A stretch of DNA of 64,000 nt from an uncultured Bacteroidota bacterium (GCA_903927185.1 CAIYLW010000003.1:62001-126000); one strand, 5' to 3'. Shown: positions 8,843 to 18,021, counted from the first letter of the stretch. The notes: generated from the letters alone by a model not told the origin. Translations and numbers: made by a program.

Positions 8843-9685
8843 ATGGCTAGTATACAAGAATTAGAGAGCATTGCTTCACAAATGAGAAGAGACGTTTTAC
8901 GCATGGTTCATGCAGTACAAAGTGGGCATCCTGGAGCAGCCTTGGGTTGCGCAGATTATTTTGCCAGCCTATTTTTTCACAGCATGCACCATCATAGTGA
9001 TTTTAAAATGGATGGGAAAGGGGAAGATTTATTCTTTCTTTCAAATGGACATTTATCTGCCATTTTTTATTCGGCATTAGCACATTCCGGATATTTTGAT
9101 GTAAAAGAATTAGCCACTTTCAGAAAATTAAATTCTCGTTTACAAGGACATCCAACTACACACGAGCACTTACCTGGTGTAAGAATCGCCAGTGGTTCCT
9201 TAGGCCAAGGTTTGAGTAATGCAATTGGTGCTGCACTTGCTAAGAAGATCAATGGAGATCCACATTTGGTTTTTGCATTATTGGGGGATGGAGAATTGCA
9301 AGAAGGACAAAACTGGGAAGCTATCATGTTTGCACCTCACAATAAAGTGGACAATTTGATTGCAACAATTGATTATAATGGCCAACAAATTGATGGACCA
9401 ACCAGCAAAGTATTATCACTCGAAAATTTGAAAGACAAATTCGAATCATTCAATTGGGAAGTGCTTGAATTGGATGGAAATAATATGGCTGACTTAGTTG
9501 CCGGTTTAGACAAAGCAAAATCAATGACTGGTCATGGTAAACCAATTTGCATCTTAATGAAAACAGAAATGGGTAAAGGGGTTGATTTCATGGAAGGAAG
9601 CCACGAATGGCATGGTATTGCTCCAAGCGATGAACAATTAGCCAAAGCATTGGCACAGTTACCGGTAACTTTGGGAGACTATTAA
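8843..9685 (+). CDS. Transketolase, N-terminal (TPP-binding) subunit
   Basis: The 280-residue protein covers only the first third of a classical transketolase. It has the substrate-loop SGHPGAALGCADYF, the TPP motif GDGELQEGQNWEA with the partner N of DYNGQQIDG, and the end motif GVDFMEGSHEWHG. Split transketolases with separate N and C genes are known. Here the next gene is on the other strand and a terminator follows, so the C-terminal partner must be elsewhere. It acts in the non-oxidative pentose phosphate pathway. Confidence 0.92.
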   Translation: MASIQELESIASQMRRDVLRMVHAVQSGHPGAALGCADYFASLFFHSMHHHSDFKMDGKGEDLFFLSNGHLSAIFYSALAHSGYFDVKELATFRKLNSRLQGHPTTHEHLPGVRIASGSLGQGLSNAIGAALAKKINGDPHLVFALLGDGELQEGQNWEAIMFAPHNKVDNLIATIDYNGQQIDGPTSKVLSLENLKDKFESFNWEVLELDGNNMADLVAGLDKAKSMTGHGKPICILMKTEMGKGVDFMEGSHEWHGIAPSDEQLAKALAQLPVTLGDY

Positions 9686-9706
9686 ATAAAAAATATTTCA
9701 AGATTG

Positions 9707-9736
9707 AATCCCGGCGATAACGACGGGATTTTTTTT
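9707..9736 (+). terminator. Terminator after the transketolase N-subunit gene
   Basis: AATCCCG (9707-9713) pairs with CGGGATT (9724-9730), followed by an 8-T run. Classic factor-independent terminator. Confidence 0.8.
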
Positions 9737-9764
9737 GTACCAAAGACCATTCCCGAGGAAACAT

Positions 9765-9830
9765 TCATGCTCCCAGCTTTTAAGCTGGGGGATTGAAGGT
9801 ATGAGAGCGAATCGGGCTTTAGCCCTTACG
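9765..9830. repeat. Pair of short palindromes, possible REP-like element
   Basis: CCCAGCTT/AAGCTGGG (9772-9789) and GGGCT/AGCCC (9814-9825) are two hairpins, each with a TT loop, within a ~235-bp gene-poor gap. The sequence is more GC-rich than its surroundings. Such paired palindromes resemble REP elements or relics mobilised by IS200-type transposases, but no second copy is in the window, so this stays tentative. Confidence 0.35.
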
Positions 9831-9917
9831 CTGTGTTGACTTCTAAGTGATAACTTATCAAAATATGAATAAGAGGACTGGGTTCTAATGCCTAAGGTTA
9901 ACAATTTACAAAAAGCA

Positions 9918-11129
9918 TTAAGACTTCAATGAAAACTCTTGAAGGCTTGCTTTACGGGATGGAATAAACGCTGCTAAAATTGCGATTATAAATACGGTAC
10001 CCCCTACCAGAAAAAAATCTCCCATCTGCATTTTTACAGGGTAATAATTGATAATAAAAGTATCCCCGCCGAGTTTTATTATTTGGAATTTTAATTGAAT
10101 CCAACAAATTAATGCAGCTAATAACATTCCTGAAACCCCACCAATTCCTGCAAGCAACATGCCTTCTGTTAAAAAAATACCTTTGATTCGATTGGTATTA
10201 GCACCCATTGCCTGTAAAACTGAAATGTCTTTTTGTTTTTCTAATACCAGCATGGTAAGTGCTCCAATCATATTAAAAGCGGCAACTACTAAAATCAAAG
10301 AGAGAATTCCATAAATCACCCATTTCTCAATTTGCATCACTGTATACAAACTCTGATTTTGTTCATACCTTGTTTGCACTAGAAAATTATTCCCTAATAA
10401 AGTTTGTAAATCTTTTTTCACCTTATCTGATCCTGCGCCTGCTTTAATATCTAATGCAGAATATTCATCATTTTGCAAATCCATCATGAAACGCAAAAAT
10501 CCAATATTGCTGAAAATATATTTATTATCGAAATCCTGTTGTACCAAAAAAGTGCCAACAGCTTGAACATTGAAGGCATTTAATGCATCAGTAGATACAA
10601 AACTTTTTGCTGACCTATTCGGCATATATAAAGTGAGTGGCGAAACAGACCGCTCTACATCAATGCATGCAGCATTTTCTATTCCGGCACCCACTACTAT
10701 TTTGGGCGCATCAGATGTACCCAAATCAAACTTTCCCCTTCTTATATGATTAGAAACCTTACTTACCGAAGTGAACTGATCGTCTACACCGCGGATATAA
10801 ACAATGGAAGAACAATCCCCATTCATCAATACCGCCTTTTCTTCCACAATAGCACTTAGCCCCAAAACTCCAGTGGTTGATCTTATTTTTTTAAACTGAT
10901 CAATATTCAAATGAAAGGTCTTTCCTGAACTTGGGGCTACTCGAATATCTGCATAGAAATCGGAATATAAACCCTTAACCAGGTTTTCAAATCCATTGAA
11001 TACGCTTAATACAATGATTAATGCTGCGCTTCCAACCGCAATAGCTGTAACACTTATCCATGCAATCAGATTGATAGCATTCGTAGATTTCTTAGATTTA
11101 AAATAGCGCCATGCAAATAAAAAGTTCAT
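9918..11129 (-). CDS. LolC/LolE-type (FtsX/MacB fold) ABC transporter permease
   Basis: The 403-residue inner-membrane protein has one N-terminal membrane helix (residues ~22-45), a large periplasmic domain, and three C-terminal helices in an FtsX domain (AFNMIGALTMLVLEKQKDIS, then MGANTNRIKGIFLTEG). Homologues extract lipoproteins from the inner membrane in the Lol pathway. The ATPase gene is not adjacent. It starts 6 bp downstream of rbfA and is probably co-transcribed with it. The exact cargo is inferred from family only. Confidence 0.87.
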   Translation of the reverse strand: MNFLFAWRYFKSKKSTNAINLIAWISVTAIAVGSAALIIVLSVFNGFENLVKGLYSDFYADIRVAPSSGKTFHLNIDQFKKIRSTTGVLGLSAIVEEKAVLMNGDCSSIVYIRGVDDQFTSVSKVSNHIRRGKFDLGTSDAPKIVVGAGIENAACIDVERSVSPLTLYMPNRSAKSFVSTDALNAFNVQAVGTFLVQQDFDNKYIFSNIGFLRFMMDLQNDEYSALDIKAGAGSDKVKKDLQTLLGNNFLVQTRYEQNQSLYTVMQIEKWVIYGILSLILVVAAFNMIGALTMLVLEKQKDISVLQAMGANTNRIKGIFLTEGMLLAGIGGVSGMLLAALICWIQLKFQIIKLGGDTFIINYYPVKMQMGDFFLVGGTVFIIAILAAFIPSRKASLQEFSLKS

Positions 11130-11135
11130 ATGGTA

Positions 11136-11513
11136 TTATTCCGGTTCGCTGCTAGGTGGTTTTTCTTCTTTCAACTTCTTAAATACTTCTTCCATTTTGA
11201 ATACATAATCCAAAGTATCGTCGAGATAAAAGTGTAACACTGGAATTCTGCGTAAGGAGTGCTTTACTCTATTTGCCAATTCTTTCTTAACCTCCCAAGC
11301 CCTATTTTCAATCGTTTTCATGACCGCTTTCTGGTCTTTCACTTGAAATAAACTGATATAAATACGTGCTTCCAGAAGGTCTGGAGTTACTTTGATTGTT
11401 GAGATAGATACCATCCCACCATCAATCATATTCAGATTTAATCTTCTAAAAATATCATTCATTTCTTCCTGCAGGGCACTTGCTACCTGCCGTTGGCGCT
11501 TACCTTCCTCCAT
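11136..11513 (-). CDS. rbfA: Ribosome-binding factor A
   Basis: The 125-residue protein binds the 30S subunit during late 16S rRNA maturation and cold adaptation. It shows the KH-like pattern RQRQVASALQEEMNDI at the start, then VTPDLLEARIYISLF and LRRIPVLHFYLDDTLD. Length is normal. It is divergent from the ABC exporter gene across a 64-bp region and sits upstream of the Lol-type permease. Confidence 0.93.
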   Translation of the reverse strand: MEEGKRQRQVASALQEEMNDIFRRLNLNMIDGGMVSISTIKVTPDLLEARIYISLFQVKDQKAVMKTIENRAWEVKKELANRVKHSLRRIPVLHFYLDDTLDYVFKMEEVFKKLKEEKPPSSEPE

Positions 11514-11522
11514 TTTCTAACG

Positions 11523-11551
11523 TTTGTTTGGCGGTAAAATTAGTTACTTTG
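11523..11551 (+). promoter_or_regulatory. Candidate promoter of the ABC exporter gene
   Basis: TTTG at 11523-11526, a 17-nt spacer and TTACTTTG at 11544-11551 (one mismatch to TAnnTTTG), 26 nt before the ATG at 11578. Confidence 0.4.
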
Positions 11552-11577
11552 CCGTGGATTAACCGTTTTTCCTATTT

Positions 11578-13398
11578 ATGAAGCGATTTTCAAGAATACT
11601 TTTTTATTTAAGAGATAAGAAACAGAATATTGGACTGTATATTTTATTCAATCTTTCGTCTGTTTTATTCAGCCTTGTCTCTTTTGCATTATTGCCGCAG
11701 ATTTTAAAAATGCTCTTCTCTAAGGATAAAATTGAAGTAGTAAAAGTGAGCTTTAAATTTTCTGCAAATGGCGTTCAAGATTATATCAATTACCATTTAA
11801 GCCTTCTAGTGGTTGAGCATAACAAGATTTATGCCCTGGCTTTTATCTGCGTATTAATGGTTATTTCTGTGTTTTTAAAAAATGTCTTCATTTATTTGTC
11901 CTATCGGGTTTTAGCTCCGATGAGAAATTATGTGATGACAAAATTAAGATCGGACCTTTATGCAAAAATTCTTGAGCTTCCAATAGGGTTCTTTACTGAA
12001 CAAAGAAAAGGCGATATTATTAGTCGAATGAGCAATGATGCTAATGAAATTGAATGGAGTGTGATGAGCACACTGGAAGGATTAATTCGCGACCCCTTAC
12101 AAATCATTATCGTTCTTACTTTAATGGTTTTAATGAGTCCAACACTTTCATTATTTTTATTAGTGCTACTTCCTATAGCTGGTTTTATAATTGGAAGGGT
12201 AAGCAGATCTCTGAAAAAGAATAGTACGGTTTCTCAGGAGCAACTAGGAACATTGATGTCTATTTTAGACGAAACACTAGGAGGATTACGCGTAATTAAA
12301 GCTTTCAATGCAGAAAAAATTCTACGATCTAAATTTTTTCATACAAATGATACATTGAATGATATTAGAAATCGAATGAATTTTCGAAGAGATCTAGCAT
12401 CACCTTTATCTGAATTCTTGGGAGTATTAGTGCTTTCTGTAATACTTTGGTTTGGTGGAGAATTGGTATTGAATCATCAAGGAGAAATGAGTCCAGAAAA
12501 TTTCATTACCTATATTTTATTTTTTGTACAAATTATCAACCCTGCAAAATCTTTATCTACCTCATTTTACAATGCTCAAAGAGGTAGTGCTGCGATAGAA
12601 AGAATTGAAGAAATATTAAAAGCACCCGTCACAGTTGTAGATAATCCAAATTCAAAAAGTATTGCTGTATTTAATAAAAGCATCGAGTTCAAAAATGTAT
12701 CCTTTTCTTATGATGATGTAACTATCTTAAAAAACATCAGCCTAACTATTGAAAAGGGTAAAACCATTGCCCTGGTTGGCTCTTCGGGCGCAGGAAAAAG
12801 TACATTGGCCGATTTAATTCCCCGTTTTCACGATGTGAGTGAAGGTGAGTTATTGATTGATGGCGTTAATATTAAAGAATACAGTTTACATGCGGTAAGA
12901 AATTTAATGGGCATTGTTACGCAAGAGCCGATCCTGTTCAATGATACAATCGCGAACAATATTGCACTAGGCATTGATAACACGAATATGGAAGCCATTG
13001 AGCACGCAGCAAAAGTTGCTAATGCCTATAACTTTATTCAATTAAAAGAAGAAAAATTTGACACCAATATTGGTGATAGAGGATCTAAATTAAGTGGAGG
13101 TGAACGTCAACGTGTAACGATTGCACGAGCCGTATTAAAGAATCCTCCCATTTTAATTCTAGACGAAGCCACATCGGCATTGGATACCGAAAGCGAAAGA
13201 TTGGTACAGGATGCCATCAATAATATGATGCAAAACAGAACATCAATCGTTATTGCTCACCGTCTTTCAACCATTCGACACGCAGATGAGATCATCGTGT
13301 TGCAAAAAGGCGAGATTGCAGAACGAGGTAGTCATGATGAGCTCCTTTCAAAAGATGGCATCTATCGCCGACTGGTGGAGATGCAGGAGGTGAAATAA
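11578..13398 (+). CDS. MsbA-like ABC exporter (fused membrane and ATPase domains)
   Basis: The 606-residue half-transporter has six membrane helices in residues ~1-320, then an ATPase domain with Walker A GSSGAGKST, Q-loop TQEPILFND, signature LSGGERQRV, Walker B ILILDEATSALD and H-loop IAHRLSTI. It works as a dimer in the inner membrane. Lipid A flipping is the role of MsbA; a lipid or drug substrate is likely but not shown by sequence. Confidence 0.93.
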   Translation: MKRFSRILFYLRDKKQNIGLYILFNLSSVLFSLVSFALLPQILKMLFSKDKIEVVKVSFKFSANGVQDYINYHLSLLVVEHNKIYALAFICVLMVISVFLKNVFIYLSYRVLAPMRNYVMTKLRSDLYAKILELPIGFFTEQRKGDIISRMSNDANEIEWSVMSTLEGLIRDPLQIIIVLTLMVLMSPTLSLFLLVLLPIAGFIIGRVSRSLKKNSTVSQEQLGTLMSILDETLGGLRVIKAFNAEKILRSKFFHTNDTLNDIRNRMNFRRDLASPLSEFLGVLVLSVILWFGGELVLNHQGEMSPENFITYILFFVQIINPAKSLSTSFYNAQRGSAAIERIEEILKAPVTVVDNPNSKSIAVFNKSIEFKNVSFSYDDVTILKNISLTIEKGKTIALVGSSGAGKSTLADLIPRFHDVSEGELLIDGVNIKEYSLHAVRNLMGIVTQEPILFNDTIANNIALGIDNTNMEAIEHAAKVANAYNFIQLKEEKFDTNIGDRGSKLSGGERQRVTIARAVLKNPPILILDEATSALDTESERLVQDAINNMMQNRTSIVIAHRLSTIRHADEIIVLQKGEIAERGSHDELLSKDGIYRRLVEMQEVK

Positions 13399-13450
13399 GC
13401 GAACTAATTGAAAAATGAAAATTCAAAAGTCAAAATATTTTTTTGTTAAA

Positions 13451-13492
13451 AGTGAAGCCCTCTTCTTTTCAGAAAAGGGCTTCACTTTTTTT
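13451..13492. terminator. Bidirectional terminator
   Basis: AGTGAAGCCC (13451-13460) pairs with GGGCTTCACT (13477-13486); T-run on the right, A-rich on the left. It lies between the convergent ABC exporter and DksA-like genes. Confidence 0.8.
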
Positions 13493-13517
13493 ATTTTTGA
13501 ATTTTGAATTTTGACTT

Positions 13518-14573
13518 CTAATCAGCTGAGTGACGAACCAAACCGAGTTTAGCCTCAAGACTAAGCGTTGCATGAGGAACTGCTCTTAGACGTGCCTTAT
13601 CAATTAACTTACCTGTTACACGGCAAATACCGTAGGTTTTGTTTTCGATACGCATGATCGCTTTCTCTAGATGATCGATATAAGTAATCTGACGGCTTGC
13701 CATCTGACTCAATTGTTCTCTTTCCATACTCATACTACCATCTTCCATGGTCATGTAACGAGCATCATCATTATCACCACCCATTTCATCTTTACGAGTA
13801 ATTAATCCCTGTAAATAAGCCAACTCTTTTTTAGCAGCTTCTAATTTTTTGGTGATTAATTCTCTAAAATCTGCCAAGTCCTGATCGCTATACTTTACCA
13901 ATGTCTGATTCAATCCTGTTTTCTCGTCTTCTCTTTTTTCTAGAGGAGTGTAATGAGGTTTATAAGGAACACTTGTTTTAACATTAGTCTTAGGAACCTT
14001 GATATCCTTAATAGGTTCAGGCGCTTTTTTAACTGGTTTAGCAGAAGGTAGTGGTGCAGCTTTTACTGCAGGCACCTTCGCTTTTTGAACAACTGCAGGT
14101 GCTGGAGCCGGAGCTGGAGCAGGTGCTGGTTTAGGAGCTGTATTCGAGGTCGATTTAGCCAATGGTTTTTCTGGGGTTTTAGATATAGGTTTTGGTGCCG
14201 GGTTAGCTGCCGGTTTCACAGCGGGTTTTACAGCCGGTTTAGCTGCAACTTTATGTTTTACTTCTGGTATCACTTTTTTGGATGGGACCGCCGCCTTTAC
14301 TGGTACCAACTTTTTAGCCGGTGCAGCTTTAGCAACAACTTTCTTTGCAACTGGTTTAGCTACCACTTTAGGTTGAGGCTTCGCCACAGCTTTTTTAGCT
14401 GGAACTGCTTTCTTAGCTGGAGCTGCTTTCTTAGCAGGTACCGACTTTTTAGCAGGGGCAGCTTTAGGAGCAGGAGCAGCTTTTTTAGCTGGACTAGAAC
14501 TCTTAGCTACTGGTTTTGAAGACTTTGCAACAGGTTTTGCTGTTTTTTTCGGAGCAGGTTTTTTAGAAGGCAT
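13518..14573 (-). CDS. DksA/TraR-like protein with a long Lys/Ala/Pro-rich N-terminal tail
   Basis: In this 351-residue protein, residues ~1-205 are a low-complexity tail of AKKAAPAKK-type repeats resembling histone H1 tails. Residues ~215-351 are a DksA/TraR domain: a coiled coil (DFRELITKKLEAAKKELAYL) and the end region YGICRVTGKLIDKARL with AVPHATLSLEAK. The C4 zinc finger is degenerate, since only one Cys remains where the family has CxxC pairs. It may bind RNA polymerase, and the basic tail may bind DNA or RNA; both are inference. Confidence 0.8.
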   Translation of the reverse strand: MPSKKPAPKKTAKPVAKSSKPVAKSSSPAKKAAPAPKAAPAKKSVPAKKAAPAKKAVPAKKAVAKPQPKVVAKPVAKKVVAKAAPAKKLVPVKAAVPSKKVIPEVKHKVAAKPAVKPAVKPAANPAPKPISKTPEKPLAKSTSNTAPKPAPAPAPAPAPAVVQKAKVPAVKAAPLPSAKPVKKAPEPIKDIKVPKTNVKTSVPYKPHYTPLEKREDEKTGLNQTLVKYSDQDLADFRELITKKLEAAKKELAYLQGLITRKDEMGGDNDDARYMTMEDGSMSMEREQLSQMASRQITYIDHLEKAIMRIENKTYGICRVTGKLIDKARLRAVPHATLSLEAKLGLVRHSAD

Positions 14574-14578
14574 ACGGT

Positions 14579-17500
14579 TTATCCTTTTTTTGTGACTACC
14601 ACTTTCAACAAAATGTCATTTACATCAATTTCAATACCATTTTCTAATACAGGAACAATTTCAATGACGTCTGCCAAAATTTCGCGGCAAATATAATCGT
14701 TATATTTAATAATTGATTGTTTAATACCGTCAGCATTAAGCAATTTTACGAATATACGGTCTGTTAAATCAAAACCGTTGTCTTTTCTGATATTTTGTAT
14801 CCGATTCACAAATTCTCTTGCATCACCTTCCTGTTTTAACTCATCAGATAACACAATATCGAGCGCTACGGTTAAACCGCCCTTGCTTGCAACACTCCAA
14901 CCTGGAATGTCTTCAGCAGCTATTTCTACTTCTTGTAACTCTATAGTAAAGGCGGAATCATCAACTAGAATCTCAATCTGCCCTGCTTTTTCGAGGGTGG
15001 CGATCTGTTGTTGACTAAAAGCTGCAATGACTAAATTGGCAGCTTTCATTTTAGCTCCCATTTTTGTACCCAGTAATTTGAAATTTGGTTTGATTTTTTT
15101 CTTGATGATGCCTTCTGTTTCTGTGATGTAGACCATTTCCTTCACGTTAACTTCCGCAATAATTAAGTCTTCAATCAACTCTAATTGTTGCTTCATTTCT
15201 GGATTCAACACTGGAATCAATACTTTTTGTAAGGGCTGACGAACCTTAATATTCACTTTTTTACGCAGTGATAAAACTAAAGAACATACATCTTGAGCCA
15301 ATTGCATACGCTCTTCCAAACCAGCATCAATAATAGTAAGATTTGCTACTGGGAAATCAGCATGGTGAATTGATGTTACTTTAAAACGGTTAGATACTAA
15401 GTTGAGATTCTGGAACATCGCATCACTAAAGAATGGTGATATAGGTGCCATTAATCTCACAATAGTTTCCAAGCACTCATACAAAGTTTGATAAGCTGAA
15501 ATCTTATCCGTTTCATATTCGCCCTTCCAGAAACGCCTTCTGCACAATCTTACATACCAGTTACTCAAATGCTCATCAACAAAAGTTTCAATAGCTCTAC
15601 CTGCAATAGTAGGTTCGAAATCGTTCATGGAATCGGTTACTTTTTGTACCAAAGAATTCAATGAAGAAAGAATCCATCTATCAATTTCTGGGCGCTCAAT
15701 TAAAGGAATTGCAGTTTCAGAAAAATCAAACCCATCCACATTCGCATACAAGGCAAAAAATTGATAGGTATTGTATAAGGTACCGAAGAATTTGCGCTGA
15801 ACTTCCTGAATTCCAGCTAAGTCAAATTTCAAATTATCCCAAGGCGATGCATTGGTAATCAAATACCATCTGGTTGCATCAGCTCCATACTTTTCTATGG
15901 TCTCAAATGGATTAACCACATTTCCCAAGCGCTTACTCATTTTATTGCCATTCTTATCCAATACCAATCCATTACTCACTACAGCTTTATAAGCAACTTT
16001 ATCAAATAACATCACACCTAAAGCATGTAAAGTATAAAACCATCCGCGCGTTTGGTCAACACCTTCCGCAATGAAGTCTGCCGGGAAAGCTTCCCCTTTA
16101 TCAATTAAATCTTTGTTCTCGAAAGGATAATGCCATTGTGCATATGGCATGGCTCCACTATCAAACCATACGTCTACTAAGTCAGCAACACGCTTCATTG
16201 GTTTTCCACTTGGGCTAACTAAAATAATATCATCCACAAAAGGTTTATGCAAATCCAAAATTCCTTCGTGTAAATAATTTTTATTTACTTCTTCGCCCAA
16301 AACTTCATTTGCTTTTCTGATACCTGCATTCAGTTCCTCGATAGAACCAATGCATATTTCCTCATCAGCCTCTTCTGTTCTCCAAATTGGCAAAGGTGTT
16401 CCCCAGTATCTACTACGACTCAAATTCCAATCCACCATATTCTCTAACCAGTTACCAAAGCGGCCTTCCCCTGTTGATTTTGGTTTCCAATTAATGGTCT
16501 TATTCAACTCTACCATTCTATCCTTCACTGCAGTAGTTTTAATAAACCAAGCATCTAAAGGATAGTAAAGAATTGGTTTATCGGTTCTCCAACAATGTGG
16601 ATAGCTATGTTCGTATTTCTCAACTTTAAAAGCACGATTTTCTTTTTTCAACTTCACGCAGATATCTACGTTGACGTCTTGATAATCGGCTTCGTCTTTA
16701 TAATTTTTCACGTACCGGTTACTAAATTCTCCCAACCCCTCCAGGAATTTACCCTGACGATCTACCATCGTTAGAATTCCGATATTAAATTTCTTTCCTA
16801 CTCTATAGTCATCTGCTCCAAAGGCAGGTGCTGTATGTACGATGCCTGTTCCATCTTCTGTGGTAACAAAGTCGCCAACAATTACACGGAAAGGTTTTGC
16901 ACCCGGACTATTTGCTTCAATTACGGTTAATGAGTTTGCATCGTAAGCAAGTAATTGCTCGTAAGTGCTTTCTTCAATTTGCTTGCCTTTAAATTCAGAG
17001 ATGATTTCCCAAGGCAATAATTTATTTTCAGCAGTATAATTTTCAAAATCACCATTCTCTCCTTCTGCTTTAAAATATTTACCCACTAGTGCTTTTGCTA
17101 AAACTAAATTTACCGGCAAAGAAGTATAAGGATTGAAGGTGTTAACCAACACATAATCTATGTTTTCGCCTACAGTTAATCCAAGGTTAGATGGCAAGGT
17201 CCACGGAGTGGTTGTCCATGCCATAAAATAAACTTCTTCACTGGCAGCTGCATCAAAAAGGAATTGCGTTTTATTGCTTTTCACTGCTTTAAACATGGCA
17301 ACAGCTGATGTGTCTTTTACATCTTTATAAGTTCCAGGTTGATTTAATTCATGGGAGCTCAAACCGGTACCTGCTGCAGGAGAATAAGGTTGTATACTAA
17401 CACTTTGATACAATAATCCTTTCTTATATAATTCACTTAAAATCCACCAAAGTGTTTCTATATAATTGTTTTCGAATGTAACATAGGGATCATTTAAGTC

Positions 17501-17926
17501 AACCCAATAGCCCATTTTAGTAGTCAGCTCATCCCATTTATCCTTGTACCGTAAAACTGCTTCGCGGCATTTTAGATTATATTCTTCTACAGTTATTTTT
17601 TTTCCGATATCTTCTTTAGTAATTCCTAATTCTTTCTCTACTCCTAATTCTACAGGAAGGCCATGTGTATCCCAACCACCTTTACGTTTCACCTGAAAAC
17701 CTTGCATTGTTTTATATCGGCAAACCATATCTTTCAAGGTTCTGGAAATAACATGGTGTATGCCGGGCATACCATTAGCACTAGGCGGACCTTCATAAAA
17801 AACAAACGGAGTTCTCCCTTCACGTAGAGAAATACTTTTTTCAAAAGCCTCAGTTTGCTGCCACTTTGCCAATATTTCCTGCTCAATTTTGGGCAGATTT
17901 AAACCAGAGAATTCGGGATACTTCAT
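14579..17926 (-). CDS. ileS: Isoleucyl-tRNA synthetase
   Basis: The 1,115-residue class I synthetase charges tRNA-Ile. It has the HIGH-type motif within PPSANGMPGIHHVISRTLKD (residues ~46-65), an inserted editing domain (TTPWTLPSNLGL), the catalytic-site GVDQTRGWFYTLHALG, KMSKR in NKMSKRLGNVVNPF, and an anticodon-binding C-terminus. Length and motifs point to the long type with the eukaryote-like insertions. The DksA-like gene begins 6 bp downstream. A hairpin sits in its leader. Confidence 0.97.
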   Translation of the reverse strand: MKYPEFSGLNLPKIEQEILAKWQQTEAFEKSISLREGRTPFVFYEGPPSANGMPGIHHVISRTLKDMVCRYKTMQGFQVKRKGGWDTHGLPVELGVEKELGITKEDIGKKITVEEYNLKCREAVLRYKDKWDELTTKMGYWVDLNDPYVTFENNYIETLWWILSELYKKGLLYQSVSIQPYSPAAGTGLSSHELNQPGTYKDVKDTSAVAMFKAVKSNKTQFLFDAAASEEVYFMAWTTTPWTLPSNLGLTVGENIDYVLVNTFNPYTSLPVNLVLAKALVGKYFKAEGENGDFENYTAENKLLPWEIISEFKGKQIEESTYEQLLAYDANSLTVIEANSPGAKPFRVIVGDFVTTEDGTGIVHTAPAFGADDYRVGKKFNIGILTMVDRQGKFLEGLGEFSNRYVKNYKDEADYQDVNVDICVKLKKENRAFKVEKYEHSYPHCWRTDKPILYYPLDAWFIKTTAVKDRMVELNKTINWKPKSTGEGRFGNWLENMVDWNLSRSRYWGTPLPIWRTEEADEEICIGSIEELNAGIRKANEVLGEEVNKNYLHEGILDLHKPFVDDIILVSPSGKPMKRVADLVDVWFDSGAMPYAQWHYPFENKDLIDKGEAFPADFIAEGVDQTRGWFYTLHALGVMLFDKVAYKAVVSNGLVLDKNGNKMSKRLGNVVNPFETIEKYGADATRWYLITNASPWDNLKFDLAGIQEVQRKFFGTLYNTYQFFALYANVDGFDFSETAIPLIERPEIDRWILSSLNSLVQKVTDSMNDFEPTIAGRAIETFVDEHLSNWYVRLCRRRFWKGEYETDKISAYQTLYECLETIVRLMAPISPFFSDAMFQNLNLVSNRFKVTSIHHADFPVANLTIIDAGLEERMQLAQDVCSLVLSLRKKVNIKVRQPLQKVLIPVLNPEMKQQLELIEDLIIAEVNVKEMVYITETEGIIKKKIKPNFKLLGTKMGAKMKAANLVIAAFSQQQIATLEKAGQIEILVDDSAFTIELQEVEIAAEDIPGWSVASKGGLTVALDIVLSDELKQEGDAREFVNRIQNIRKDNGFDLTDRIFVKLLNADGIKQSIIKYNDYICREILADVIEIVPVLENGIEIDVNDILLKVVVTKKG

Positions 17927-17942
17927 ACGCTAAAACACTTTA

Positions 17943-17963
17943 CCAACCTATTTTTAAGGTTGG
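17943..17963 (-). promoter_or_regulatory. Hairpin in the ileS leader
   Basis: CCAACCT (17943-17949) pairs with AGGTTGG (17957-17963) around a 7-nt AT-rich loop. It lies between the -7 element and the ileS start and has no T-run. It may be a leader structure or an operator. It is not a recognisable T-box. Confidence 0.4.
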
Positions 17964-17971
17964 CAAAGGTA
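17964..17971 (-). promoter_or_regulatory. -7 element (TACCTTTG) of ileS
   Basis: Perfect TAnnTTTG on the minus strand, 37 nt before the ileS ATG, directly abutting the leader hairpin. Confidence 0.5.
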
Positions 17972-18013
17972 CGAAACTGCAAACAGAAAACCCCTGTTTT
18001 GAACTTGGTTTTC

Positions 18014-18021
18014 TATCTTTG
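18014..18021 (+). promoter_or_regulatory. -7 element (TATCTTTG) before the hydroxyacid dehydrogenase gene
   Basis: Perfect TAnnTTTG, with exactly 4 nt between its G and the ATG at 18026, implying a leaderless transcript. TTTG at 17998-18001 is closer than usual (12 nt). Confidence 0.45.

Noticed and set aside
9698..9904. Minus-strand open frame of 68 codons in the gap after the transketolase gene
   Set aside because: It runs through the terminator and two palindromes, has no coding-like composition and resembles no family known to me.
14085..14519. Plus-strand open frame of 144 codons rich in Trp, Ser, Arg and Phe
   Set aside because: It is the antisense of the Lys/Ala/Pro repeat tail of the DksA-like gene; its length is a by-product of the repeat.
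17943..17963. T-box riboswitch before ileS
   Set aside because: Only a short simple hairpin is present, with no specifier stem, no T-box sequence and no terminator.
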